Notes: generated by a model from the sequence alone, not told the origin. DNA of 64,000 nt from Gautieria morchelliformis (GCA_015179125.1 WHVA01000217.1:113431-177430), one strand, 5' to 3'. Positions 43,490 to 54,689 are shown, counted from the first letter of the stretch. Program-made: numbers and translations.

Positions 43490-46400
43490 TAGTGCAAGAA
43501 GCACTGAAGCCGCACCTCTGTGACCACTTTTTGAGACTTCCGATCGCATTTCTGTGACTGGTACATTACTCTAAACACATAAAAACACTGTTTTAGAAGT
43601 TTTCAAAATAAGCGCCCAAACTGCCAATTTTTTGGTTGGAAATTTTTAAGTACCGACGCTATTGTACCTTGAGATGCCTCGGCGAAATAAAAAATCCACT
43701 CAAGCCAAGCAACAACGGAGCACAGGGGGAACCCATTTTATTTCTGCAGCTAAAGACATTGGTGGTGAGTCTACTGACTACAATACATCCTCAGATGACG
43801 GCTCAAATGACAGCTCGGATGAGTCTGTAGGGGCCACCAAGAGGCTATTTTTGAGGAAGCTTCCTATCCATTTGCGGAATCAACTGGTATTTTTTCAAAA
43901 TTCTGAAACAATTGCTTATCTGACTGTGGAATAGGCTACAGGCAAGCGTGAGAGGCCCGTGGTCTACAGAAAGGACTCTGAACGGACACATTTCCGTCGC
44001 CAAAAATACTGGAAAGAAGCCTCACAGGGTAGTGCTGATATTGGGTCATTCTTCATGCCAAAACCCTCGCAGCTGATGCCAAAGTCGCAACTGCATGTGA
44101 ACATTGAGGATGTGACACTGCAACCAGGTCCAGTTGAGGAGATGGCGGTTAATCTCGGGCTGGATATTCTGGATTTCTGCATTGATCAGTTAGAAGATGA
44201 GCATTCAATGATAATGTCTGATATGGAGGTTGATGAGAATGAATTTGAAGTGAGTGTGGTGATAATTGTGATGCCAAACTGAACTTACCGATCTCTCAGG
44301 AAATACTTGCTGAAATTGATGCAGATCATTCTGTTACAGATTCTGAGACCATTCAGATGGACCGATGAAGCTGCTCACGAATGGCTCGAGATTGATGATG
44401 AAGATGTGCCGACACCTACAGACATCATCACAATTGTTAAGAGGTGTCTGCAGGATGTGAAGAAATTGAAATGTGGACGTACAGTGAAGATGATGACCCA
44501 GCTGACTGCAGTATCAGAGTATGCGAAGCTTCAAGATCGTTACCAAGCACATGGCAGGTCCAAGAAGCCATGTCTAAAGGCAAGTCTTGCAATTGCCCAT
44601 CGAATGGGCAAAGGCTTCTACTTCACACGCCAAGTACATCAAAATGAGGTGTACCTTCTTCAACACCAGCGATTTCCACCATCAAAGGCAAACATTAAAC
44701 ATGGACAATACACATTACTCGATAATGAGAATGTTATCCATGCAATATGCAATTACCTGGCAGCCCAGCAACTTGGCACCATCACCCCCTTCCTCCTTTG
44801 TCATCATGTTAATCATGTCATTCTTCCAACCCTCGCACTTACTGGGAAATCAAGCATCAGCAAGCGCACAGCTATTCAATGGCTGAAAAGTTGAAGTATA
44901 CCTGTAAAGATGTCCGAAAAGGCGTGTACCATGATGGGCATGAACGGCCAGATGTTGTGGAAGCCAAAAGGAATTTTCTTGCACAAATGAGCCAGTATGA
45001 AAGGTGAACTTAGCACATATTATTTACTGCAATAATGACATTGAAACCAGACTCATGACCAAGTATGACAATAGCACCCTCAAACCAATCTCTCCAATGC
45101 TGGCGCCTGGTGAGACAGAGTTTGTACTCGTTGCACAAGATGAATGCATTGTACACACCAATAACTCACGCCACCGAGCCTGGCTGAAAGGGGATCAACA
45201 GCTGTTGAAGAAAAAACGTAATGGCTGAGGGATTCACATTTGTGGTTGGATCTGTGAGACCACTGGCCACCTGAAACTTTCAGAAGAGCAATTGAAAGCT
45301 CAAGCATCACTCCCGGAAGATCAACATCTGAAAGTGACCAACTCGACCAAGATCATTTACCCTGGCAAGAACCATGATGCATGGTGGGATCTATCCCAGC
45401 TGATGGAGCAGATCAAGCATGCCATTGACATCTTCGAGCATCTGCACCCTGATAAGGTTGCAATCTGGCTCTTCGACTGCTCCTCACCCCACGAAGGTCT
45501 TGCAAAAGACACTTTAAGCATCAACAATATGGGGGTCAGGCCAGGTGGCAAACAAAGTCACCTTTGAGACACCATCATACCCCTCAACAACCCTCCTCCC
45601 AAACCCGGTGACCCTGATATGCGAGGTCAAACCCAACAGGTGGTTTACCGATCTGATCATGTGGACGAGAAACTTCGTGGACAGCCTAAAGGCATGAGGG
45701 TTGTGCTGCAAGCACAGGAATCGGTATGGGATAAGTTGACAGATAATTGCAAAGGCAAGGTTCCAGTTGGGAAATGCAAAGACTGCACTAAGTCACAAGT
45801 GAAGAAGGATGCAGAGAGGAGGGTGGCTGAGGCCAAAGCAATGGGTCAGGAGGATACAGTGGCTGAAGAGGACATTGCTGGTTCACAAGATCTGGAGGCC
45901 ATTGGATTGAAGAACGATTGGTGCTGCATGTATTGTGTTCTTTTGCTGCAGGAGGACTTTGCGAACAAAAAATCAATGCTGCAGCATTATATTGAAGGCA
46001 GGGGATACATCTGCATGTTTTTTCCGAAGTTCCATTGTGAACTCAACCCAATTGAAATGGTTTGGGGCTTCATGAAATATCGTAAGTGAACCTATTTATC
46101 TATATACCCCCCATTTACCATACTTAAGCTCTTGAAGGTTATCACCTCACGTCGGATGGCAAATTCACCACTGCGAAGCATCTCGTTCCAGAATGCCTTG
46201 CCATGTGCGACACCATGACAATTCAACGTTTCTTCCGCAAGGTATGGTGCTACATGGATGCATATTCATAAGCACTTCATTCCATTCTTGTCATGTCACT
46301 GACTCTTCGGTTGCAGGAAGGGGCTCAATGCACAGCAGACTGCTTTTGCTGTGAAAAAATACAAATCTCATCGTAAGATTGGGCTCCCCACTGATATTAT

Positions 46401-46686
46401 TGCCTCAATACCACCATAGAGAACTATTCTACATACTTATATTGATCTCCATAGGCTTTATATACCTTAAAATGTAGTTTTTCATGTTTAAGCGCCCACT
46501 GCCAAATTTTGAGAGGATTATTTTTTAATTACTCAGAATTATATTATTCTGTTGAGCACACAGGAATCTACATGTTAATAGACTGCCTTTCTGATATTTT
46601 AAATTCCCAAATATAGAACTGTTGTGGGGCTGTAGCAAAAGTTAGGTTTGGATATCCGGGTTGCCAGAAAAGGTCTTCTTGCACTG
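43490..46686 (+). mobile_element. Complete 3.2-kb DDE transposon with TA target duplication
   Basis: The ends are inverted: left TAGTGCAAGAAG and right, read inward, CAGTGCAAGAAG. Each end is flanked by TA (43488-43489 and 46687-46688). Compared with copy 1 of the host repeat near 31700, the site without the element reads continuously (ACGAG..GGCGACTT). TA duplication and a DDE protein place it in the IS630-Tc1-mariner superfamily in the broad sense, although it is much longer than typical members. Confidence 0.85.
43671..46419 (+). pseudogene. Large DDE transposase of the 3.2-kb element, spliced, with nonsense codons
   Basis: The start MPRRNKKSTQAKQQR is at 43674 or nearby. Further blocks are FFMPKPSQ, an intron at about 44250-44300 (GTGAGTG...TCTCAG), CLKASLAIAHRMGKGFYFTR, KYTCKDVRKGVYHDGHERPD, FVLVAQDECIVHTN (45119, first Asp), SRHRAWLKGD, KVAIWLFDCSSPHEGLA (45460, second Asp), CMFFPKFHCELNPIEMVWG (46012, Glu), KFTTAKHLVPECL and a last exon ending KIGLPTDIIASIPP. 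In-frame stops lie at 43932 (TAG), 45226 (TGA) and 45565 (TGA), each one C-to-T step from Gln or Arg. Frameshifts lie near 44360 and 44890 (short A-run). This family is common in agaricomycete genomes in my experience; it binds and cuts the terminal repeats. Confidence 0.85.
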
Positions 46687-46776
46687 TAGGCGACTTTGGA
46701 CTTGGTCCAATTCAAGACCAAGGACATCAGTGTTAGTTGACCAGCAGACTCCCAATAGAAGTCACATTATAACTGT

Positions 46777-47046
46777 GACGATAATGTAACTAACAATAAG
46801 AACTCAGTGTTTGTAGGCAAACGACTGAGGGGAGATGGACGGTTCTATGCTAGGTTTTATAGTACACAACACAATGGGTAGGTACAATAGCAAATGAAGG
46901 GGATTTTAGCTATTGTACTAAAACATATGATAATGGGAAAAAGACAATGGAAAAAAGACAATGGGAAAGTGTAATGCTGAGACAGTCGAGTATGACACAG
47001 TCTCAGCATTTGGTTCCAGGTGGAGTTAGCCTTGCTTATTCCAACA
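46777..47046. mobile_element. 270-bp insert with 8-bp target duplication
   Basis: ATAACTGT flanks the insert at 46769-46776 and 47047-47054. Copy 1 of the host repeat has the site only once (about 31788). An 8-bp duplication fits a hAT-type non-autonomous element. The alternative is a solo LTR, because the insert can also be read as TG...CA. No terminal inverted repeats are obvious. Confidence 0.7.
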
Positions 47047-47215
47047 ATAACTGTATGGTGTCTGTCTTCAAGATCAAGGTGTCAAACAGTGGCTTCATAT
47101 GCCATAGAAACCAGGAACATCCCTGGAGCATCCATGTTTCAGCCAATGCAAAGAAAATGGACAGACCATGTTGAAATTTGAATCCCCGCCACCGGGATTA
47201 TGTCATCATGACACT

Positions 47216-48290
47216 GCATCAACTATGCTGAATTTAGTGCCTCAAGGGCCTTAATCGTGCCACCTCACGAGATTTCTTTTACTCAGGCAGCGCGAAGTTC
47301 CTGGCAGTCTGAAGCTGAAGTGGGTTAAATGGGTGACGCCTCATCAGACATCACCAATACAGCATTTGAGTCTTCGTGGAGATGGACTGATAGACTTGAG
47401 TGGTTGCCATCTTGGTACTTCAAACTTCGATCCATATCAGTTGCACCACTTGGGGGTACAGAACAATCCGGCAAATACATTTTGCAACTTAAACTCGCCC
47501 TACACGACCTTCACAGGAATGATAAGGAGGGCAGAGGGGGCCTAGTATGTAAAACTAGCTGAATCGTGTCTCTAAAAAATGCAAAGAACTCATTAGAAAT
47601 TCACATGCCAGTTGTATGGTTTCGAATACTGAATTGTTACAGGTCAAACTTGGCGAATGTTCATTCCCCCGTTCAAGTTCGCACTCATATCATTTCTTCT
47701 TTCCCCACAACTTTCGATGGAGATTTCTGGCAGTGCCTATGCTTGCAATGGAGTAAGAGAGTCAGAAGATTCTAACATTTTATGTAAGCCTCCCACCTAG
47801 TCCGACCCTGAGCCCATCATTATATCCCTATGTCTAACTCGTTGGTGGGTTGTGCCTGTAGATGATTTTCCCTCGACAGGTAATAAATAAATATTGGCTC
47901 AAAGACAGAAGGCCGACATATGCCGATACAATGTGATGAGCTTGGGAACAAAAAGATTTGACCGTCAAGCTTCAGTCCCTGCTGTTACTTAAAAGGGCTA
48001 CTGCATGACTCACCACATTGTACTGTACATCAAGACCAGGTTAACCCATAGTACGAGGGGTCACACGCTTCTGACCACTATCTACAGAACTTCTGAGCTA
48101 CCGGGAAAAGATCTATGGACCTTGGTCTTAGTGTTTTCCAGGCTCAGGCCTGGCTCACTTGATTTCAGGGCCTGAACCCATGCAAAAGTCCCGGCTCGAG
48201 CCCAGCCTGGCCTTTAGGTGAGGTATTGACTAGGCCAATGCCCAACCCCAATGTATTTGGTAGAGTAATAACTAGAGCAATTTTATTGAA
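47216..48290. other. No confident gene
   Basis: Plus frames at 47329-47562 and 47333-47545 are open but have no recognised motif. The stretch at about 48140-48230 is rich in GCCTGG/CCAGGC words and directly precedes the hAT fragment; it may be the subterminal repeat region of that element. Confidence 0.35.
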
Positions 48291-48960
48291 TTAAATGTCC
48301 TCTTCCTTTATAATGTCATCTAATTGCCATTTATCATCCCCATCCAACTCAATAACATCCTCAGAGGCTGGATCTGTTGTTTCTTCATCATTGAGGATGG
48401 CAAACTCAGTAGTGGTACTCAGAGCTGGTTGGTGAACTAGCAGGTCAGTCCTTAGTGCACATTTGATTACCTGAAGTGCCTCTACAATATCACCCTTCAA
48501 GCGGTTGCGACGCTTGATGATTGTGAGACCTGACGCTGAAAAGGCACATTCACTGGATACCAACGATGCCATTATAGGCAAGTAGTCATACGCTAGTGAT
48601 GCCCAAACAGGGTAATGCCAGGCATGGTCCTGGTGCACAGTGTATAAGCCATATACAGTGCCAGAGAGTTGTCACTGTACTCACCCCCCACCACTCAACC
48701 AGAGGCATGTTCTCTGGTAATCTATCTTCTGCTTCAATATATGAGCTGAAAGTGCTCTGCCACATCAGCTCATTATCCAATCCAAATGAGTCGCTTGACC
48801 AGCTGGATGCTGCTTTCCGGAAGTGTCATCTTCATCACCGCTCAGAGCTTCCATCATTGTCTGTGCACAGCATTTCCTTGCAGTGCGAATGGTGCTTGAT
48901 GGGTCACAGCTAGCATTGATCTCATCCCATCGTTCCTTGAACTGTCTAGTACATGAGTAA
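48291..48960 (-). pseudogene. hAT transposase, C-terminal fragment
   Basis: The minus strand gives NPWQSTFSSYIEAEDRLPEN-like sequence (exon about 48780-48690, MWQSTFSSYIEAEDRLPE), WW, an intron, then HYPVWASLAYDYLPIMASLV and SSECAFSASGLTIIKRRNRL (48610-48500). This is the hAT dimerisation domain in which W..L......P..S...ER.FS..G......R is conserved. An acidic tail ends at 48291. Upstream, about 48960-48790, an Asp/Ser-rich linker is readable. The DDE catalytic region is missing, so this is a 3' remnant. Confidence 0.85.
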
Positions 48961-49430
48961 AGAAGAATTAAGATTGATCGTCCACATACGATGACACACA
49001 CTTTTTCTGATACTTGCCTTGTGAGGTCCAGCAACCTCAATGGCCTCCTCTTCGCTGCTGTCACTGTCAGAAATGCAGGGCAAAGGCATAGGGGGCAATG
49101 AGAATAAGATATTGGGGGCACCAAGTGCACAATTTCCTCATGTTGCACTATTGGCTTGGGATATATTTGCTATTCCAGGTTCAGCGGTGGCTTTGCACAT
49201 GTTTTTTCTAGTGGATGGGACACAATTGCATCACACCTCACATCAGAGACAATCCACACACTCATGGTGCTCAAAAACCAGCTTTGTAAATAGCTTATGA
49301 TGTTGTAGTATACTAATCCTTACTGCCTTGGAAATACGCACCATAAATACAGTATACGGCCGTTTTCTGGCCGTACCGTAACCGTAAGTGCTTCAAGATT
49401 GTACGTAGCCGTCAGCTGACCCGTACCGTA
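48961..49430. other. No gene recognised
   Basis: Short frames only; possibly more of the hAT element upstream. Around 49355-49440 several near-palindromic CCGTACCGTA words occur. Confidence 0.35.
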
Positions 49431-49478
49431 CGGGTTACGCGGTGGGCATCCCTACCTGCCACGCGCAGGCTGATTCCG

Positions 49479-49760
49479 TAATGCATAGCCCTCCAAATTC
49501 CCATGCGACCAATATCTGAGCTCAAATTTGGAAAAGGTTCGAGCGGCGTTTGTCTCGTCGCTAATCCGTGGTGTTTGCTCATTCTGCTCGACTCGCGTTT
49601 CCTATATAACCGTTCGGTTCGGGAGCCGAACCATTCCCCTCGCTTGGTACAGGAATACCCCCTAGACATGACCATCACTAACCTCCCTTCTTTGAGCCCA
49701 GATATTGGCGGCATGGGAATTTGGAGAGCCATGCATTTGCCCCTCGAAGCCTAGCATACC
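49479..49760. repeat. Short repeat with about 45-bp inverted arms
   Basis: ATGCATAGCCCTCCAAATTC and onward (49480-49530, to GAGCTCAAA) is found inverted at 49692-49738 (TTTGAGCCCAGATATTGGCG... to ATGCAT). The interior is shared with 34575-34710. A partial second member follows at about 49870-49985 with CTCAAATTTGGAAAAGGTTC. The structure fits a MITE family of about 260 bp. Confidence 0.65.
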
Positions 49761-50007
49761 CCGAGCATGCTAGGTCACGAGTGTGTGGCTGGCGTGGCGA
49801 CGGATGGTATCATGGCTGAGTGCGCTGAGCCACAGCCCTACTTGAAATCTGACATCACCGTGTGATTACCTTGAGATGCCTCCACGCGCAGGCTGATTAC
49901 GTAATGCATGTCCTCCAAATTCCCATGCTCAAATTTGGAAAAGGTTCGAGCGGCGTTTGTGTCGTCGCTGATCCGTGGTGTTTTCTCATTTAGAAAAAGT
50001 TTCCGTC

Positions 50008-51172
50008 ATATAATGCTTGGGTCCTACGGCTCATCCTATCATCGTTTCATTCCTCCCATTGTCTACTAGTACTACAGCACAGGTCATTCAAAACTATCCA
50101 TGCACCCATCCCAGAGCTCCATTCCCAGCGACGAGCCGAACTTCATTCTGGACGAGCATGCGCCATGGCTAACCAATGGTTCGTCTCAACATGTCGCCCC
50201 TCGTGTTGCTGCCGTCATAGATGTTAACCATTCTCATACCGAAAACGATACTCGTGAGTATGCGGATTCTTTCTCGTCTAGTGATTCATCTTAGAGATGC
50301 ACACAGCACCTTACCTCACAGCCTTTCTCCCAGACATCGCCTCCTCTGGTTTCAGTGCCGGCCAGGACATTTTTGGTATTTGATTCTATCGTTGGCAGAG
50401 CCCGAGACCTGAAATACATCACCCTCACTGCAGCTCCCAGCCAGGACAAAGGAGATACCGCTGGTAAGCCTTGCGTGTTGTATCCTGACACATCAATAGT
50501 CATCATTGATACCGCATACATCAGAGAAGCTCACGGAAATAGAAGATACCCCTGGTATATCTTCCAGGTTTACTGTGTAAAAAGTTCATCTTCTCATGGT
50601 AATTCTTCAGAAGCGTCTGGCCAGCTTCGTCCGGTTATCCCACCTGCCGTCGCTGCCGGACATCCCCAACACATCTACATGATGGTTGGCACCATTGCGA
50701 AGACATCCGAACTTAAAGGGTACATCACCACGACCAAAGTCGAGGGCCAGACACGCTATTGTTGTAACGACCCGAGCTGTTCCCACCAAGGTCACTTCGA
50801 CACGAGGCGAGAGGCCATATCTCATATTCGCCGCATCCACCTTAAGGAGCTGACGCCCTTCATATGCCTCACCTGGTACGTCTATCTCAATCCCTAGGCC
50901 TTGCGAGTTTTCATCCTTGTTGATCTTACAGTGGAAAATACTTTGCGCACAAACAGGATGCAATCCGTCACGTCAATGCGAAAACCCGAGGCAAGATCTT
51001 CGAGTGTACTATCTGGTAAGCATACTGTTGCTATTCACTTGTAGTCGGGGCATTCATGTTTTCTGTCCACCAGCCACGAGCGGTATGCTCGTAAAGATTA
51101 CCGTGATGTGCATGCAAGGCGCTGCCTCACGAAAAGCAAGCAGGTGAAATAAGTGTGATTCGATTATGTCTA
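50008..51172 (+). repeat. Left arm of a 1.2-kb inverted segmental duplication
   Basis: Bases 50008-51172 recur in reverse complement at 55885-57074, from ATATAATGCTTG to GATTATGTCTA. The arms carry the same zinc-finger gene. The 4.7 kb between them holds Gypsy, MITE and Helitron pieces not shared by the arms. Confidence 0.85.
50100..51152 (+). CDS. C2H2-like zinc-finger protein, copy 1, spliced
   Basis: From ATG 50100 the protein reads MHPSQSSIPSDEPNFILDEH and an Asp/His-rich piece up to a donor GTGAGT at about 50252. The acceptor is at about 50294, so the apparent TAG there is the intron end. It continues with ARTFLVFDSIVGRARDLKYI, HIYMMVGTIAKTSELKGYI and a zinc-finger region CCNDPSCSHQGHFDTRREAI and SHIRRIHLKELTPFIC (50760-50870). 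After another intron comes KYFAHKQDAIRHVNAKTRG, ECTI, and a last exon HERYARKDYRDVHARRCLTK ending at 51152. Spaced Cys and His pairs suggest two or three atypical fingers, so I infer a nuclear nucleic-acid-binding role. Exon borders are approximate. The second copy is at 55905-56979. Confidence 0.6.
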
Positions 51173-51600
51173 TGTCGTAGCAGTACATCCGCCAATGCGA
51201 GAAAGGTGGTGTTTTTGATGAAGCTCCCGTATTTACGTCAGACTCCAGGAAAGCAGTGTCGATACATATATATTTCCGCATTATTGGCTGTTTGCACGGT
51301 TTTCCAACTGAGACGTGGCGTGCCGCACGAGATATCATGCTGACGAGTGGGTCAACATCTGCCGGCTGGTAAAAATGAGCAGCTAGCATCGCCTTCCTAG
51401 GACGCCGCGCTCGATCAACAAGAGGTTCACCGACCGCCCCGGCTTAGTCCAAGAGGCATAGAGGGGAGTGGCGGGGGAGATAACCTAACATACATAGTAG
51501 TAGATTCATCCATGGTGTCAAGCCAGATTTTTCATACAGTAAAAAATGTTGGGCTTCCTACCTGTCAACACTGTAGTTTATATACGTCACGGCAGCAGAT
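51173..51600. other. No gene recognised
   Basis: Between the duplicated arm and the Gypsy fragment. Plus-strand sequence to about 51350 is open but unrecognised. The ATAACCTAACATACATAGTAG-like part near 51480 could be retrotransposon flank. Confidence 0.35.
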
Positions 51601-51611
51601 CATAGGTACCT

Positions 51612-52190
51612 CGACTCAGATCGTTCACCATGCCTCAGAGGCCTCATGAACCCAAAGAGGTTGTTGAGCCGTAGTCGTCGCAGGACTGCCTTGACATGTT
51701 CAATATGTTTGGAGGGGTCACTAGAATAGATTAGAATGTCATCCAAGTATACCACCACACAGACATCCAAAAGGTTGGCGAAAATTTTGTTCATGAATCT
51801 CTGGAAAGCAGCGGGGCCATTAGTGAGACCAAATGGCATAACCAACCATTCAAAGGATCCATAGCGAGTCCTGAAGGCAGTTTTCCATTCGTCACCCTCA
51901 GCCACTCATACGAGGTGGTAAGCATGATGAAGGTCAATCTTCGTATAGTTGTGAGCGTTCTTTGGAGCATCAAGTAAGTCAGCAATCAATGGCAATGGAT
52001 ACCAATCTTTCTTAGAAATTTTGTTTAAACCTCGGAAGTTGACACACAACTGAAGTGAGCCATCTTTTTTGCGGACAAACAATACCAGTGCACCATGAGG
52101 TGAGCGTGACAGTCGGATGAAACCGATGTTCAAATGCTTGTCAATGAACTCGCGGAGTGCCTTGAGTTTCCTAGACCTCATCATTGAGCA
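51612..52190 (-). pseudogene. Ty3/Gypsy reverse transcriptase fragment
   Basis: The minus strand reads SRSPHGALVLFVRKKDGSLQ, LCVNFRGLNKISKKDWYPLP, KIDLHHAYHLV, then after a stop [19 protein letters not shown], then [14 protein letters not shown] (the catalytic YLDD, about 51745). The stop at 51906-51908 is TGA at the position of Arg in HLVRxAEGDEW, again a CGA-to-TGA change. The sequence is a chromovirus-type RT and differs from the Gypsy element at 4-10 kb. Protease, RNase H and integrase are absent. Confidence 0.9.
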
Positions 52191-52563
52191 AACGAAAACC
52201 AGTAGAAAACAGGGCGATACTCACTTGAACTCCTGCCGCATCGACCAACCACTGCTCCACATCCCCACGTGACTCTCCCCGAATCTCTGGCCTAACCTTC
52301 GACACTGTCTGTGATCAATCGAGGAGGACTGAGGACCCAGGTGTCGTCATAGGGGCAGTGCGCTTGGCTTGGGTGCTTAGATGGGTTCCATAGCCCCGTT
52401 CCGCGCCACATTTTTAAACAAAAAGAGAAGTCATGCACGGACCACACAGCTAGGCAGGGCCCAGACCTCAGAGATCCCATCGGGGGACCCATTACGTCTT
52501 TAACGGTTCCGACCCACCATAGGACGCAGCGTCGTTGGACTCCAAAGCTAGGAGGGGGGTACT
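52191..52563. other. Gypsy-related remnant without a clear frame
   Basis: The segment ends with the purine-rich CTAGGAGGGGGGTAC immediately before TGTCATGACC. This looks like a plus-strand polypurine tract and LTR start. No readable domain lies upstream on the plus strand. Confidence 0.4.
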
Positions 52564-54140
52564 GTCATGACCTGTCTATTTCCCTTACCCAGCTACCTCT
52601 ACGTTCCCCCTCGTCACTCCCTAGCATCTTCGCCAGAGTTCGCCTCACCCTCGGACCACTCCTCCTTTACGTCCACTCTATTCGCTGTTCGCCCCATTCT
52701 CCGAACCGATATTCGCTGCTCGCACATTTCGCCAGCAGGCCCACCATCAAATACGATCGATACCATTTACCCGGCGTGATGGTTCATCACTAACCCCATC
52801 ATCTTCTCAATCCAACCCCTTTGGGTGTTCATATGGCCAAAGTATGTTCACCGGACGTCCCGTCTGTAGGTCACACTGGAGGCGCATAAAAACTTTCTGG
52901 TCTGAAAAACTGTTCAAAAAACTGTAAAGATACTCCAAATTTTTTTAGTGTTTTTAATGTAAAAAAACTTTAACAAAATTTTGTGTTTTTGTTAGAATTT
53001 GTTGAGCAAGAAAATTGTAAAAAAAGTTTAAAGTTTTTTGCAGGGTTTTTTATGTCTTTTTATAAGTTTCTTTGTGAATACACAAAGAAACCCATAAAAA
53101 GCCCTGAAAAAAACTTTGAATTTTTTTACAATTTTCTTGCTCAACAAATTCTAACAAAAACACAAAATTTTATTATAGTTTTTTTATATAAAAAACACTA
53201 AAAATATTTGGAAAATCTTTACAGTTTTTTCAACAGTTTTTCAGACAAGAAATATTTTATATGCATGCAGGTCCCAAGATATGGTTTCGTACATAAGTGC
53301 CTTCGCCACCTTTACTCTCCATCATTTCATTTTCACACTCTTCCATCACTCTATTGTATGTTTATTCCATCTACTTAGTATCATGACTGCGCACCCCTAT
53401 CCAACCCTGACTCACGACAGCCTCTTTCCTATTCGCTGATACCTTACGAGCATTCAATAGAAGTAGTTTACATTTGCATGTATATTCCTCAGTTCAATTA
53501 TCATACGTCGTCCATCTTGTGCAAACTTGACCTCGCTGTGATCATCGTCTTGAGCCTTCTCCTGGAGATTCCTATGTTCAACCAGAAGAGGACTTAGGCA
53601 TCACTGGTGAGTTCTCATACTTCATCTTCGTTACCTTAGCCTTTGAACTATTTTCTGCACTGTTGGCGAAGGGCTCCAAAGGAGCACCTTCGCCAGCGAA
53701 GGGACTGTCGCTACTTAGACAGCCCTCCGTGACACCTTGCACGTTACACCGTCAAGTGCCATGGGCTATTTTCGCTACGACTGTAGATAGGGCGAGCTCC
53801 GTTCGGGCAACCCTCTTATCTTGTGAACAATTGTTGGTTCACCTATTCGCCGAATGGCATACTTATTTGCACAAGTTATTCGGGCATTCGCTGTGTTCAC
53901 TAATACACGATATTAATGCCTAAAAACCAAGCTTGACACCCTGCACCCCCTTGTGATCCCCTTGTTCCGCATTAGTTACTTACCCCGTATGCCTGATTTC
54001 CACTCCCTCCAGAATTTGCTTAGTACTACCCTATTACCTGTTGTCTCAGCTCTTTGTATAAAACCCCACATGTATGTCTCCATTTCTGCAATCAGATAAT
54101 TGACTTCAATACGTGAACTCCTTCGCGCTATCTCCTGTTC
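52564..54140 (+). mobile_element. Possible Gypsy LTR (+) interrupted by a MITE
   Basis: It begins TGTCATGACC after a polypurine run. A TATAAAA box lies at 54057-54063 in pyrimidine-rich, largely non-coding sequence. A CA end may lie soon after 54110. No second LTR is present, so length and identity are uncertain. At 53664-53694 a hairpin (GGCGAAGGGCTCC/GGAGCACCTTCGCC) is seen. The MITE copy 2 occupies 52875-53268. Confidence 0.35.
52875..53268. mobile_element. 394-bp palindromic MITE, copy 2
   Basis: Same long A/T-rich palindrome as 19156-19552: ACTGGAGGCGCATAAA at the left, centre near 53080 (TTTGTGAATACACAAAG), matching arms throughout. AGGTC occurs just before the element (52868-52872) and at its right end (53269-53273), a possible 5-bp target duplication. 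The two copies differ by scattered substitutions and single-base indels. Confidence 0.85.
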
Positions 54141-54239
54141 TTAGCACAGTGAGTCTTGCAAGCGCTGTCTCTCTCTCTCTGCCTTCGACACTCTGTCTTC
54201 CACCTCTTCCAACCTCTGTCCTCTGACCTCCGACTCTCA

Positions 54240-54533
54240 GCACTCTCTTCCGAACTTCTGTCTTCTCTGACATCCAGAAGTCAAATCCAAAATACTTAGG
54301 ATGGTAGTTTATCAGGGGTGCAACACATAAGTTGAAGCCATTGTCCTTTCTAGTTCTGACCTCCGGGATTTCCGATACATAACAGCCATAGGGCATGTTC
54401 GCGACCATAACTGATGGTGGAAGGTAGGCGTGTGACGAGGAGAGGGTATGAGGGATGCGAAGTCATAGCATGCATAAACAGCTATAGCAAAAATTTGACA
54501 AAAATCATTCCCATAAGAAATTGGAGAACACAT
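54240..54533 (-). pseudogene. Possible exon of unknown function
   Basis: The minus frame reads MVANMPYGCYVSEIPEVRTR and NGFNLCVAPLINYHPKYFGF before low-complexity Arg/Glu sequence derived from a CT repeat (54160-54250). The first 55 residues look protein-like; no family is recognised. Confidence 0.3.
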
Positions 54534-54689
54534 ACTCTGGGTGAGATCAAGCTTGAAATGAGATGTTTGTCATGAATGCCATCTGCAACTCCGTATGCAG
54601 AAAGTAGTCATTGCAACCACCACATTGGCTTTTGCTGCTCAACCTTTTCCTGCAGGATCCACAACTCTGCGTATAAAATATGCCCCTCT

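Larger units (their letters stand above)
42630..47215. repeat. Unclassified dispersed repeat, copy 2, split by insertions
   Basis: The parts 42630-43165, about 43445-43487, 46689-46776 and 47055-47215 match copy 1 (31105-32090) in order. Between them lie an extra about 280-bp segment (43166-43444), the 3.2-kb DDE element (43490-46686) and the 270-bp insert (46777-47046). The first part holds an open plus frame ending at 42932 (TELVDPFFFGTLTEWISS, then LDTTPEAEVEQPILQLL), which may be the remains of the protein of this repeat. I do not recognise it. Confidence 0.75.

Noticed and set aside
50252-50296. Premature TAG in zinc-finger copy 1
   Set aside because: The bases from GTGAGT to TTAG form a normal intron. 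Copy 2 has the same intron ending in CAG, so there is no nonsense mutation.
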